Source: JBOGVZ01 sp050692985
GTDB lineage: Bacteria; Actinomycetota; UBA4738; CALAEC01
NCBI GenBank assembly: GCA_050692985.1
Contig: JBOGVZ010000057.1
Span: 5,808-69,807 of the forward strand
DNA: 64,000 nt
Direction: 5' to 3'
The number at the start of each line of letters is the position of its first letter. Within the stretch, counting starts at the first letter, position 1. A program made the position numbers and the translations under genes. Shown here piece after piece: positions 33,743-43,500 of the stretch. The notes beneath the pieces are model-generated. The model was not told the DNA's origin, did not search any database, and was given only the letters and a program-made list of their open reading frames with translations.

Positions 33743-35063
33743 CGTCCCGTCCGGTCACCCGGGCGCGGAGGGCGTTCGACGCGGCCGCCAGGGCGAACAG
33801 CGCCCACAGGTGCCGGGCCTCCTCGGCACCGGCGAACATCCCGTGGAACAGCAGGGCGCCCACCGCCCCCGCCACCAGGGCGGGCGGCAGTCCGGCCAGG
33901 GGACCGGGGACGGGGAGCGGGCGGAGGCTCATCCGCCGGGCCACGACCACCAGCAGGGCCACGAACGCCGCCAGGCCGACGAGCCCGCTCTGCCCGGCCA
34001 CGCTGAGCCACGCGTTGTGCGCCTCGGCCACCCGGGGGAGCGCCCCCTCGCGCAGGGGCTTCCCCACGTCGGCCCGCAGCCACGGCCCCAGGTCACGCCC
34101 CGGGTTCCTGGCCACCAGGGAGCCGTACCCCAGGCCGGTCACCGGGTGCCCGCGCACCGTGGCCACCACGCTGAGCCAGGTGTGGACCCTGGGGCCCTTC
34201 AGGAAGTGCCAGTCCGCGTCCGCCAGCGGGACCTGGCCCCGGCCCGGGGGGACGGTATGCCCCACCGTGGCCAGGGCGAAGGCCGTCGCGACCAGCACCG
34301 ACGCCGTCAGGGCCAGGGCCGGCCACGGCCGGGCGCCGGGTCGGTCCCGGCGGGTGAACCACATCGTCAGGCCGGCGGAGAGGGCGAACCCACCGATGCC
34401 CGTTGACAGCGTGGAGGCGGCGACCAGGGCGCAGGCCGCCACGGCCACCACGTGGGCCCGCCGGGGCAGCAGGACCCTCCCGGAGGCCAGCAGGATGCCG
34501 ATGCCGGCCGCCAGGTAGTTGGCGAACAGGTTCGGGTTGCGGAACGGGATGCACACCCGAGGATAGGGCCCCTCGGGGAGCCGGCCGTAGACGCACCCCA
34601 GCGAGGTCAGCGCGTCGCGGTCCACCACGAACGCCACGATCCCGGCCAGGCCCACGGCCACCGCCACCAGCAGCCCGGCCAGCCAGGCCCGCACGGCCCA
34701 CTCCACGCGCTCCCGGTCCCGGAGGACCTGGGCCGCCACCCACGGCAGGAGGATGTACGCGGCGAAGGCCACCAGCTTCACCAGGGACGAGAGCTCGATG
34801 TCCCCCGCCGCGAGGATAGAGAGACCCAGGGCCGCCACGAAAGCCATCCCCGCCCACAGCAGGCCGTCCGGCCGCGGCCGGAGTCGCCCGGTGAGCCATC
34901 CGAGGGCCACGGCCACATAGGTGCCGCCCACGGCCACGTCGACCAGGAGGATCGGGGTGGCACCGACCATCCCCAGCGCCGGACGGGCGAACGGCTGGGC
35001 CGCAAGCGTGGCCAGCAGCAGGACCAGGGCGGGGTCCCGGTGGAGCCGGCCCCGCTCGGTCAC
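33714..35063 (-). CDS. O-antigen ligase-like (Wzy/WaaL-type) membrane protein
   Basis: 449 residues with about 10-12 membrane helices. The long periplasmic loop with GPRVHTWLSVVATVRGHPVTGLGYGS and later AEAHNAWLSVAGQSG fits the O-antigen ligase/polymerase family, where His and Arg in this loop are important. It would join or polymerise surface polysaccharide. GTG 35063 overlaps the stop of the upstream hotdog gene (GTGA). No other polysaccharide genes are adjacent. The 3' end overlaps the TPP enzyme gene. Confidence 0.78.
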   Translation of the reverse strand: MTERGRLHRDPALVLLLATLAAQPFARPALGMVGATPILLVDVAVGGTYVAVALGWLTGRLRPRPDGLLWAGMAFVAALGLSILAAGDIELSSLVKLVAFAAYILLPWVAAQVLRDRERVEWAVRAWLAGLLVAVAVGLAGIVAFVVDRDALTSLGCVYGRLPEGPYPRVCIPFRNPNLFANYLAAGIGILLASGRVLLPRRAHVVAVAACALVAASTLSTGIGGFALSAGLTMWFTRRDRPGARPWPALALTASVLVATAFALATVGHTVPPGRGQVPLADADWHFLKGPRVHTWLSVVATVRGHPVTGLGYGSLVARNPGRDLGPWLRADVGKPLREGALPRVAEAHNAWLSVAGQSGLVGLAAFVALLVVVARRMSLRPLPVPGPLAGLPPALVAGAVGALLFHGMFAGAEEARHLWALFALAAASNALRARVTGRDAIPGTTPAS

Positions 35064-35452
35064 GGGGACGGCGCCCGGGCCTCCGCGCGCTCCAGGAACC
35101 GGTCCCGGTCCACCACGACCCGGAGGTGCGTTCCCGTGGCCACGATCCCCCCGGCGTCGGAGACCTCGAACGAGAACGTCAGGCGCCGCTCGTCGACCGC
35201 CACCAGCCGGGTGGTCACCGAGACCGTGGCCCCCACGAGGCTGGGAGCGACATGGTCGAGCTCCACCCGGGCTCCCACCGTGGTCGTTCCCGGTTCGAGC
35301 ACCGCCGCCACGGCGGCCACCGCCGACCGTTCGACGAGCGCCAGGACCGCGGGCGTTCCCAGCAGCGAGACTTCCCCGGAGCCGAGGTCGGATGCCGTCA
35401 TGTCCTCGGTGACCATGTAGCGGGCCGTCTCCGTGAGCCCTGGTTCGATCAT
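35060..35452 (-). CDS. Hotdog-fold thioesterase (FlK-like), second copy of type
   Basis: 130 residues. GTPAVLALVERSAVAAVAAVL and TTVGARVELDHVAPSLVGATVSV are close to the fluoroacetyl-CoA thioesterase family, with the Glu and His of the active-site helix visible. It would cleave or bind an acyl-CoA; substrate unknown. It is translationally coupled to the ligase-like gene downstream, an odd pairing with no clear pathway logic. Confidence 0.8.
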   Translation of the reverse strand: MIEPGLTETARYMVTEDMTASDLGSGEVSLLGTPAVLALVERSAVAAVAAVLEPGTTTVGARVELDHVAPSLVGATVSVTTRLVAVDERRLTFSFEVSDAGGIVATGTHLRVVVDRDRFLERAEARAPSP

Positions 35453-35504
35453 CGCGCCCCCTTCGGTCGGCCTGTCGTGGGTAGGCTATCCTTCGCCAGC
35501 CCCC

Positions 35505-36281
35505 ATGGAAGGACCGTCCGGAGTCGTTGCCCTGGTGCTTGCCGAGACCGCCGCCGGCGGGACGGCGTTCCTGTGGGCGACCGGGTTGTGGGGAGCGGTC
35601 AAGCGCGGCTACTTCATCCTCACGACCTCGGTGGCCCTCGGGTGCGCGCTGCTGGCCACGCTGGCCGCCTCGGGAGCGGCCTCCCCCGCTCGCGTGGAAG
35701 GGGTGCGCCTGGCCGTGGCGCTGTCGGTGGCGACCTCGGTCCTGCTGGGCCTTTCGCTGTCGCTGCTGATCCTCCGGGTCGGCGAGCCATCCCGGGTGCT
35801 CGGCGCGCTGGGGGCGGTGGCCGGGGTGGCCATGCTGGCCGGCTTCGCCCGGGTGTCCGGGCCCGCGCCGGGCGCGGCGCTCCTGCAACTGCTGGCCGGG
35901 GCCGCGTTCATGGGTGCGGTGACGAACGGGCTGCTACTCGGTCACTGGTACCTGGTGGACCGGCGGCTCCCCCGCGACCACATCCACCGGTATGCGGTCC
36001 TGCTGATCGGCGCGGTGGCGGTGGAGGCGGCGGCCGTGGGGCTCCTCGGCTTCGGCGGCAGCGCCGCGGCCGGGTTCAGCCCGCTGCTGCGGATCGCCGG
36101 GCTGGCCACCTGGCTGGCCATGGGCATGGTCGCCTGCACCGCGCTCATCGCCGTGCTCATCCGGGCCACCCTCAAGGGGACCGGACCGCGTGCGGTGCAG
36201 GCCGCGACGGGGTTCTTCTACCTGGCGGTCATCACCGCGTTCACCGCGGAGATGGCGGCCAAGGTGGGGTTCCTCGGCTAG
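35505..36281 (+). CDS. Unrecognised multi-pass membrane protein
   Basis: 258 residues and about eight predicted helices. Notable is the motif NGLLLGHWYLVDRRLPRDH, with His and Arg at a helix end, and GYFILTTSVALG near the start. I do not recognise the family. ATG 35505 is preferred to an upstream in-frame start at 35433, because the upstream segment overlaps the divergent gene and is Pro/Ser-rich. TATCCT lies 12 bases upstream. It is the first of four tightly packed genes running to 38298. Confidence 0.7.
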   Translation: MEGPSGVVALVLAETAAGGTAFLWATGLWGAVKRGYFILTTSVALGCALLATLAASGAASPARVEGVRLAVALSVATSVLLGLSLSLLILRVGEPSRVLGALGAVAGVAMLAGFARVSGPAPGAALLQLLAGAAFMGAVTNGLLLGHWYLVDRRLPRDHIHRYAVLLIGAVAVEAAAVGLLGFGGSAAAGFSPLLRIAGLATWLAMGMVACTALIAVLIRATLKGTGPRAVQAATGFFYLAVITAFTAEMAAKVGFLG

Positions 36282-36908
36282 ATGGTCCCGGCCGCGGTGG
36301 TGGCCCTGGCGGTGGCCGGGCCCGTGGCGGTGGCCGGGGCGTGGGTCGTGGTCCGGCGGCGAGGCGTCTCGATCTGGGTGGCGATGGGCGCGGCCGTGGG
36401 CGTCATGGGGGGCCTGGCCCTGGCCACGGGGCGGGTCCGGGCGGCCGCCGAGGTGGGGATGGGGCCGGCCGCCGCCGCGGGACTGGGCGCCGGCGTCGCT
36501 CTGTACCTGGCCACCGCCGCCTTCCTGGCGATGGCGCGGCGGTGGCCCCCCCTGACCCGCCACGCCGAGGCGCTGTACGACCAGCGCCGGGGTCTGTCGC
36601 TGGGGGCCGCCCTGGGGGTGGCGGTGCTGGTGGTGTCGCCCGGGGAGGAGCTCCTGTGGCGGGGGATCGTGCAGCCCGTCCTGGCCGAGGCGGTCGGGGC
36701 CGCGTTCGCCGCGGTCCTGGCCTGGGCCGCCTACGTGGCCACCAACGCTGTCAGCGCCAGCATCCCCATCGTCCTCGGTGCGGTGGTGGGAGGTGCGGCC
36801 TGGGGAGCGCTGGCGCTGTGGAGCGGCGGGGTGGTGGCCGGGATCCTGTGCCACGGGGTGTGGACGGGCCTGATGATCGCCCGGCCCCCGATCGGGGCGG
36901 GTCGATGA
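36282..36908 (+). CDS. CPBP-family intramembrane metalloprotease
   Basis: 208 residues. The CPBP/Abi signature is present: EELLWRGIVQPVL (Glu-Glu and Arg) and the later GILCHGVWTG with the second metal His. Such proteins cleave membrane substrates or have been linked to bacteriocin immunity. ATG directly follows the stop of the previous membrane protein gene, so the two are coupled. The substrate is unknown. Confidence 0.82.
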   Translation: MVPAAVVALAVAGPVAVAGAWVVVRRRGVSIWVAMGAAVGVMGGLALATGRVRAAAEVGMGPAAAAGLGAGVALYLATAAFLAMARRWPPLTRHAEALYDQRRGLSLGAALGVAVLVVSPGEELLWRGIVQPVLAEAVGAAFAAVLAWAAYVATNAVSASIPIVLGAVVGGAAWGALALWSGGVVAGILCHGVWTGLMIARPPIGAGR

Positions 36909-37858
36909 GTGGCCTTCCGTCCGATGCCCGCTCGTTGCTCCGGTGGGGGACCCTGTGCTACCTGGCCGCGCCATCCCCGGGGGGCCCCCACGTGACCCCG
37001 GTGGTGTTCGCGCTCGATCGCTCGCGGCTGTGGGCCACCACCTCTCGGGGGGCGGTCAAGGCGGCGGCTTGGCGGCGGCATCCCGTGGCCGGAGGGCTGG
37101 TGCAGGTGGGCGAGCGGGCCGTGGCGTTCCGGGGCACGGTGACCCTGTACGACGCGCTGGACCCGTTCACCTGGCCGGCGGTGGCGTTCCGGGCCCCCGC
37201 GGTGGTGCGGGCCTCGACGAAGTTCACGCTGAAGAACGCCCGCTTCTTCGCGGGATACGCCCGGGATGCCCGCCGGGTCCCGCTGTCGTGGACGCCCCCG
37301 GGGCGGATCGCCGTCTCGGTCGACCTGGAGGCCGGAGCGGTGCTCGAGGGCGAGGACCTCGTGGACACGTGGGGGGAGTGGGGGTCCGAGGCGGCCGGCA
37401 GGACCTCGTTCCGGGCCGCTCGACGCTCGGCCTTCCCCGACGGCGAGCTCCCCGAGGAGCTCGGCGAGCTGGTGGCCCCGGCCGGGCGCGGCGTCCTCGG
37501 CCTGGAGGGTGGGGACGCCCCGGTGGTCCTGCCCGTTCGGTGGGCGCGGGCCGACGGTGCCTACTACGCGGTCCTGCCCCGGCCGCTGCTGGCGCTGGCC
37601 GGGGCCCCCGCGGAAGGGCAGGGCTCGCTGGTCGTGGACCGGGCCTCGGCCTGGCGGGCGGCTCGCATGGCCGGCCTGATGCTCCGGGGCCCGGCCGACG
37701 TGTTCCTCCCCGGCGAGGTGCGCTCGGGCCGGACGTCGCTGCTCGCCCTGGCACGGCGGGCGGGTCCCCTGCCCGGGGAGCCCGCCGTGGTCCGGCTGCG
37801 CCCCGAGCGCGCGGTGTGGTGGTCGGGATGGGCCAGCGGTACGGTGAGGGCTCGATGA
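36905..37858 (+). CDS. Pyridoxamine 5'-phosphate oxidase-fold protein (flavin/F420 split barrel)
   Basis: 317 residues. The N-terminal half (LCYLAAPSPGGPHVTPVVFALDRSRLWATTS) matches the split-barrel FMN/F420-binding fold. The second half is a less conserved extension that may repeat the fold. The gene overlaps the CPBP stop (ATGA) and the following SRPBCC start, so it is embedded in a co-translated unit. A redox function using FMN or F420 is possible but unproven. Confidence 0.75.
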   Translation: MSGLPSDARSLLRWGTLCYLAAPSPGGPHVTPVVFALDRSRLWATTSRGAVKAAAWRRHPVAGGLVQVGERAVAFRGTVTLYDALDPFTWPAVAFRAPAVVRASTKFTLKNARFFAGYARDARRVPLSWTPPGRIAVSVDLEAGAVLEGEDLVDTWGEWGSEAAGRTSFRAARRSAFPDGELPEELGELVAPAGRGVLGLEGGDAPVVLPVRWARADGAYYAVLPRPLLALAGAPAEGQGSLVVDRASAWRAARMAGLMLRGPADVFLPGEVRSGRTSLLALARRAGPLPGEPAVVRLRPERAVWWSGWASGTVRAR

Positions 37859-38298
37859 CCACGGTCCGTCACTGGGAGGTGGTCGAGGCGCCCCCGGAGG
37901 AGGTATGGGCCGTCGTCTCGGACCCCCGAAACCTGCCGCGGTGGAACCGCTACATCCGCTCGGTCCACGGCGTGCCCCAGAACGGCCTCCGCCCCGGCTC
38001 CCGCTACTGGACCCAGCTGGCGGTGATGGGCGTCACGTTCCGGGTGGATGCCGAGGTGGAGGAGATCGATCCTCCTCGGTTCGCCCGTGTCCGGCTGTCC
38101 GGGCCCGTCGATGCGATCGTGCGGACGTGGGTCCGGCCGGCCGGCCGGGACCGTTCACGCCTCGAGCACGAGGTGGACTACCGGCTCCGGGGAGGGCCGA
38201 TCGGAGGGATCGTCGCCCGGGGGCTGCGGGTGTTCGGGGCCCCCACGCTCCTGCGCCGCGGCGTCCGGGCCCAGAAGCGCCACGCCGAGGGCCGCTAG
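37855..38298 (+). CDS. SRPBCC-family (polyketide cyclase/START-like) protein
   Basis: 147 residues. RHWEVVEAPPEEVWAVVSDPRNLPRWNRYIRSV and the C-terminal helix are typical of the SRPBCC fold, which binds hydrophobic ligands. ATG 37855 overlaps the upstream gene by four bases. The last four bases overlap the convergent LapA-like gene. The ligand is unknown. Confidence 0.82.
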   Translation: MTTVRHWEVVEAPPEEVWAVVSDPRNLPRWNRYIRSVHGVPQNGLRPGSRYWTQLAVMGVTFRVDAEVEEIDPPRFARVRLSGPVDAIVRTWVRPAGRDRSRLEHEVDYRLRGGPIGGIVARGLRVFGAPTLLRRGVRAQKRHAEGR

Positions 38299-38627
38299 CG
38301 CTTCGGGCCCTTGCCCTCCCGCTGCCGCTCGAACTGCTCGATGAGCTTCTGCATGGCCCGGCGCCTGGGACGTCCCACCAGCCAGGCCACCACGGCCCCG
38401 ATCAGGGCGCATCCCAGGAACACCCAGATCAGGCGGATGCTCGTGTTGAAGAACACGAAATCCACCGGGACCGGCCGGGAGTTCTGGATGACGAAGATGA
38501 TGAACACCACCAGCACGAACAGGCCGATGACGAGCCGGACGATCGCCCGGCGCCCCTCGGGGTCGGGGCGCCGCCGCTCCTCGGCCGGTCGCTCCGGCTG
38601 GCCCTGTGGCGTTGCCGGTGTATCCAC
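38295..38627 (-). CDS. LapA-like (DUF1049) small membrane protein
   Basis: 110 residues. Two closely spaced hydrophobic helices carry the DUF1049 pattern VFIIFVIQNSRPVPVDFVFF followed by GCALIGAVVAWLVGRPRR. It has a basic C-terminus and an acidic, Pro-rich N-terminus. LapA-type proteins help assemble envelope components in enteric bacteria; the role in high-GC bacteria is unknown. GTG 38627 lies five bases after GGAGG. Confidence 0.8.
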   Translation of the reverse strand: MDTPATPQGQPERPAEERRRPDPEGRRAIVRLVIGLFVLVVFIIFVIQNSRPVPVDFVFFNTSIRLIWVFLGCALIGAVVAWLVGRPRRRAMQKLIEQFERQREGKGPKR

Positions 38628-38730
38628 TGTCACCTCCGGGTGGGGACCCATTATGGTCTTCGGGGCCGGAGCAGCGAAACGGGCGGGCGGCTTGACACCG
38701 GCGATCGGAGGCCGGTTCCATGGCCCGGCC

Positions 38731-39369
38731 GTGTCCGACCGTCCGACCCTGGAGACCGATCCTCGCCGCGTCGGTCGCGCGGGTGCCGGCGTGCTGATCG
38801 GTGGGGCCCTGGCGCTGGCCGTGGCCACGATCGGGGGCCGAGGCCGGCGCCTCGACGACCGGTTGTTCGGGTGGGCGAACTCGCGGTTCGAGCACCCTCG
38901 GCTGGACGCGTTCTTCCGGGGCATCACCGAGCTGGGGTCGCTGTGGGCCTCGGGGGCCGCGGCCACCGCCATGGCGGCCCGGGGCCGGCGCCGGGAAGCG
39001 GCCGACGCCTTCGGGGCCGCGGTGGCCATGTGGGGCCTGGGCCAGGGCCTCAAGCGGGCGTTCATGCGGGTGCGGCCCTACGAGGCCGAGCTGCCGCCCC
39101 CGGTCCGCCTGCTGATCGGCAAGCCGAAGGGGACGTCGTGGCCCAGCAGCCATCCCGCCGTGCTGCTGTCGTTCGTGACGGTGGCCGCCCGCGACCTGGA
39201 GCTCCCCCGGTCTCGGCGGCGCGTCCTTGCCGGTGTGGCCGGTGTGGTGGGCGCCTCCCGCGTGTACCTCGGCGTGCATTACCCGGCCGACGTGGCCGGG
39301 GGACTGCTCCTGGGGCGGGCGGTGGCCGACCTGTGGAGCCGGGCCGTCTCCCCGCGCATCCTCCACTAG
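38731..39369 (+). CDS. PAP2-family lipid phosphatase
   Basis: 212 residues. The three phosphatase motifs are seen: KRAFMRVRPYE, SWPSSHPA, and ASRVYLGVHYPADVAGG. It probably dephosphorylates undecaprenyl pyrophosphate or phosphatidate-type lipids at the membrane. GTG 38731 gives a start just before the first basic and hydrophobic region; there is no clear Shine-Dalgarno nearby and an in-frame upstream ATG at 38653 is an alternative. The next gene is lgt, 11 bases away. Confidence 0.85.
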   Translation: MSDRPTLETDPRRVGRAGAGVLIGGALALAVATIGGRGRRLDDRLFGWANSRFEHPRLDAFFRGITELGSLWASGAAATAMAARGRRREAADAFGAAVAMWGLGQGLKRAFMRVRPYEAELPPPVRLLIGKPKGTSWPSSHPAVLLSFVTVAARDLELPRSRRRVLAGVAGVVGASRVYLGVHYPADVAGGLLLGRAVADLWSRAVSPRILH

Positions 39370-39380
39370 ACTCCGGTCCC

Positions 39381-40400
39381 GTGGATCTGCTTGCCGTCAT
39401 CGGCTGGCCCGTGCTCGACCGCATCCACCTGGGCCCGGTGGCCATCTCGCCGCACGGGATCGGCATCGCCCTGGGGTACCTGGCCGGGTCGTGGTTCATG
39501 CTGCGGCAGGGGAGGAAGCGGGGCCTCTCCGAGGAGCACATGGGCACGATCCTGCTGTGGGCCCTCATCGGAGCGATCTTCGGGGCCCGGTTCTTCTACG
39601 TGGTGGCCCACTTCAACGAGTTCGACAGCTTCACCGACATGCTGGCCATCTGGCGGGGCGGGATCAGCCTGATCGGCGGCATCTTCGGGGCCATCGCGTT
39701 CGCCTACCCGTTCATGCGGCGGTTCGGGTACCGGTTCCTCCAGGTGATGGACGCGGCGGCCATCGGGCTGGCCTTCGGCATCGTGGTCGGCCGGATCGGC
39801 GACCTGATCATCGGCGATCACCTGGGGAAGCCCACGGACTTCGTCCTGGGGTGGGCATACCGGGGTGGCCAGCTCCCGGGTCCGTGGCAGTTCAACCAGC
39901 TCACCGGGGAGTGGGTGGCGAACCTGCCCGGCGGCCTGACCCAGCTGTTCTCCCGGGACGGCGCCGTGCTGCTGTCTCCCGCCGGCGAGGCCCTGGCAGC
40001 CGGAGCCGGGGTCCACCAGACCGCCCTGTACGACTTCTTCATCGCCATCGGGCTGTTCCTGTTCCTGGGGTGGCTGGGCCGCCGTCCTCGCCGCGAGGGC
40101 GTGCTGATCCTGACCTTCGCGCTGGCGTACGGGGCCGGCCGCGTGGTGACCGACTTCCTGCGTGTCGACAAGCACTTCTTCGGGCTGACCGGCAGCCAGT
40201 GGGGAGCGATCCTGGCCATGACGGTGGCCGCGCTGGTCCTCCTCCGGTTCGCCGCCCGTCCGATCCGGCCGGCCCCCGGCGGGGAGCCCGGTGAGGAGGA
40301 AGGTGCGGAGATCGCCGGCACCGGGCCCTCCATCCTGACGGACGACCGTGCCTCGACCGACTTCGACCCCCCACCCGAGCCCGGCGCCTCCGGCGGCTGA
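39381..40400 (+). CDS. lgt: Prolipoprotein diacylglyceryl transferase
   Basis: 339 residues with about seven membrane helices. ISPHGIGIALGYLAG, the Lgt signature GRIGDLIIGDHLGKPT, and RVVTDFLRVDKHFFGL with conserved Arg residues identify it. It adds diacylglyceryl to the lipobox Cys of prolipoproteins. The acidic C-terminal tail of about 50 residues is an extension typical of actinobacteria. GTG 39381 has TAGACT eight bases upstream and no Shine-Dalgarno. Confidence 0.95.
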   Translation: MDLLAVIGWPVLDRIHLGPVAISPHGIGIALGYLAGSWFMLRQGRKRGLSEEHMGTILLWALIGAIFGARFFYVVAHFNEFDSFTDMLAIWRGGISLIGGIFGAIAFAYPFMRRFGYRFLQVMDAAAIGLAFGIVVGRIGDLIIGDHLGKPTDFVLGWAYRGGQLPGPWQFNQLTGEWVANLPGGLTQLFSRDGAVLLSPAGEALAAGAGVHQTALYDFFIAIGLFLFLGWLGRRPRREGVLILTFALAYGAGRVVTDFLRVDKHFFGLTGSQWGAILAMTVAALVLLRFAARPIRPAPGGEPGEEEGAEIAGTGPSILTDDRASTDFDPPPEPGASGG

Positions 40401-40517
40401 CCCCCGGCGACGCCGGCCGCCGCCGCGGCCTCCGCCCCGGTGAGGTGGCGGACCGGGCGGTTCAGGCGGAGACTGAGGGGTAGGGTTGCTCGTGCCCGAT
40501 CGAACGGAGGTGGGACC

Positions 40518-43500
40518 GTGGGTCTGCTGGATACGCTGCGGTCGAGGTGGCCGGTCCTGGAGCAGATCAGGCGGCGAGATCCCACCGGCCTCGGCGAACC
40601 GTCGTTCTCGAAGCGGTCCATCGAGCTGACCCCCCGGACCAGGACGGCCGACCAGGTCGTGAAGTCCGTCTGTCCGTACTGCGCCGTGGGGTGCGGCCAG
40701 GACGTCTACGTCAAGGGCGGCAAGATCACCGACATCGAGGGGGACCCGGACTCCCCCATCTCCCGCGGCCGTCTGTGCCCCAAGGGGGCGGCCACCTTCC
40801 AGCTGGTCACCGGCTCTCACCGGACCAAGACGGTGCTGTACCGCAGGCCCCGCGGCACGGCGTGGGAGGAGATCCCCCTGGACCGGGCCATGGACATGGT
40901 GGCCGAGCGGGTGAAGGCGGCTCGTGACGAGCACTGGGAGGACACGGACGACGAGGGCAGGCCGCTCCGCCGCACCCTCAGCGTCGGGTTCCTGGGCGGG
41001 GCCACGCTCGACAACGAGGAGAACTACCTCATCCGCAAGCTGACCGCGGCCCTGGGGATCGTCCAGGTCGAGAACCAGGCCCGCATATGACACTCCTCCA
41101 CGGTCCCCGGTCTGGGGACCTCGTTCGGAAGAGGGGGAGCGACCACCTTCCAGCAGGACCTCCAGAACGCTGACTGCATCGTCATCGAGGGGTCCAACAT
41201 GGCCGAGTGTCACCCGGTCGGCTTCCAGTGGGTCATGGAGGCCAAGGCCCGGGGGGCCACGATCATCCACGTCGACCCCCGGTTCACCCGCACCAGCGCC
41301 ATGGCCGACATCCACGTGCCGATCCGGGCCGGCACCGACATCGCGTTCCTGGGGGGGATCGTCAACCACATCATCGAGAACCACCGTTACTTCGAGGAGT
41401 ACCTGAAGAGCTACACGAACGCCGCGGCCATCGTCTCCGAGGAGTTCCGGGACACCGAGGACCTCGACGGTCTGTTCAGCGGGTGGAACGAGGAGCGCGG
41501 CCAGTACGACATCGAGTCGTGGCAGTACCGGGGCGTGGAGGTGGCGCCCGCCGCCGGCCAGCGCGAGATGTTCACCGGTGAGGCCAAGTCCGAGCGGGGG
41601 ACCCAGGTCCAGGCGGAGGAGCTCGACCTCACCCTCCGGGACCCGCGCTGCGTGTTCCAGATCGTGAAGCGGCACTACGCCCGGTACACCCCGGAGGCGG
41701 TCGAGGAGATCTGCGGCATCCCCAAGGAGCTGTTCCTCAAAGTCGCCCAGGCCCTGTGCGACAACTCCGGCCGCGAGCGCACCTCGGCCTTCTGCTACGC
41801 GGTGGGGTGGACCCAGCACACGGTGGGGGTCCAGTACATCCGAACGGCCGCCATCGTCCAGCTCCTCTTGGGGAACATCGGCCGGCCCGGCGGCGGGATC
41901 CTGGCCCTGCGCGGCCACGCGTCGATCCAGGGCTCCACGGACATCCCCACCCTGTACAACCTGCTCCCGGGGTATCTCCCGATGCCCAAGGCCACCTTCG
42001 ATGTGGACCTCCGGAGCTACATCGAGAACAACGAGTCGGCGTCCGGGTGGTGGAGCGAGATGCCCAAGTACGTCGTCTCCCTGCTGAAGGCGTACTGGGG
42101 AGATGCCGCCACCGAGGAGAACGACTGGTGCTACGACTACCTCCCCCACCTGTCGGGGGATCACTCGCACATGACCACCGTGGCCGACATGGCCGACGGG
42201 GCCATCAGGGGCTACTTCCTGATGGGGGAGAACCCCACCGTGGGCTCGATGCACGGAGCGCTGCACCGCAAGGGGCTCCGGGAGCTCGACTGGCTGGTGG
42301 TGCGGGACTTCACGGTCACCGAGAGCGCCGACTTCTGGCGAGATGCGCCCGAGATCGCCCGGGGCGAGGTCCGTCCGGAGGACATCGGCACCGAGGTGTT
42401 CTTCTTCCCGGCGGCCGCCCACACGGAGAAGGACGGGACGTTCACGAACACCCAGCGGCTCCTCCAGTGGCATCACAAGGCCGTGGAGCCGCCGGGCGAG
42501 TGCCGCAGCGACCTGTGGTTCATGTACCACCTGGGGAAGCGGCTGAAGGCGCTGTACCGGGCCTCTCGCAGGAAGCGGGACCGCCCGATCAAGCACCTCA
42601 CGTGGGACTACCCGATCCACGGCGAGCACGAGGAACCCGACGCCGAGGCCGTGCTCCGGGAGATCGGCGGGTTCACGGTCTCCGACGGCACGCCCCTCTC
42701 GGGCTTCACCGACCTCGAGGCCGACGGCTCCACCGCGTGCGGGTGCTGGATCTACTCGGGCTGCTTCGCCGACGGCGTCAACCAGACGGCACGCCGGAAG
42801 CCGGGGGCGGAGCAGACCTGGGTGGCCCCGGAGTGGGGGTGGGCGTGGCCGAGCAACCGCCGGATCCTGTACAACCGGGCCTCGGCCGATCCCGACGGCA
42901 ACCCGTGGTCCGAGCGGAAGAAGTACGTGTGGTGGGATGCGGACAGGGAGACGTGGGACGGCTTCGACGTCCCGGACTTCATCGCCGACCGAGCGCCCTC
43001 GTACCGCCCGGACGAAGGCGCCACCGGCATCGACACGATCTCCGGGAACGACCCGTTCATCATGCAGGCCGACGGCAAGGCCTGGCTGTACGCCCCGAAC
43101 GGCCTCCTCGATGGCCCGCTGCCGACCCACTACGAGCCGCAGGAGTCGGTCTGCCAGAACCCGTTGTACGGGCAGCAGTGCAACCCGGCGCGCCTGGAAT
43201 GGCGGCGGAAGGACAACCCGTACCACCAGGCGTGGGGGGACCCCAGGTTCCCCTACGTCATCACCACGTACCGGCTGACCGAGCATCACACCGCCGGCGC
43301 GATGACCCGGTGGCTCTCATGGCTCAACGAGCTCCAGCCCGAGATGTTCTGCGAGGTGTCGCCGGAGCTGGCCGAGGAGCGGGGGCTGCGCAACGGCGGG
43401 TGGGCCACGGTCACCACCGCTCGAGGTGAGATCGAGTGCCGGGTGCTGGTGACCCGGCGGGTCCGGCCGCTGAAGGTCCGCGGGAGGACCGTGCACCAGA

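Noticed and set aside
39366..43289. 1307-codon open frame on the minus strand opposite lgt and fdhA
   Set aside because: It runs antisense through two well-supported genes and even through their intergenic gap. Low-complexity Arg/Gly/Pro/Val content shows it is a GC artefact, despite its length.
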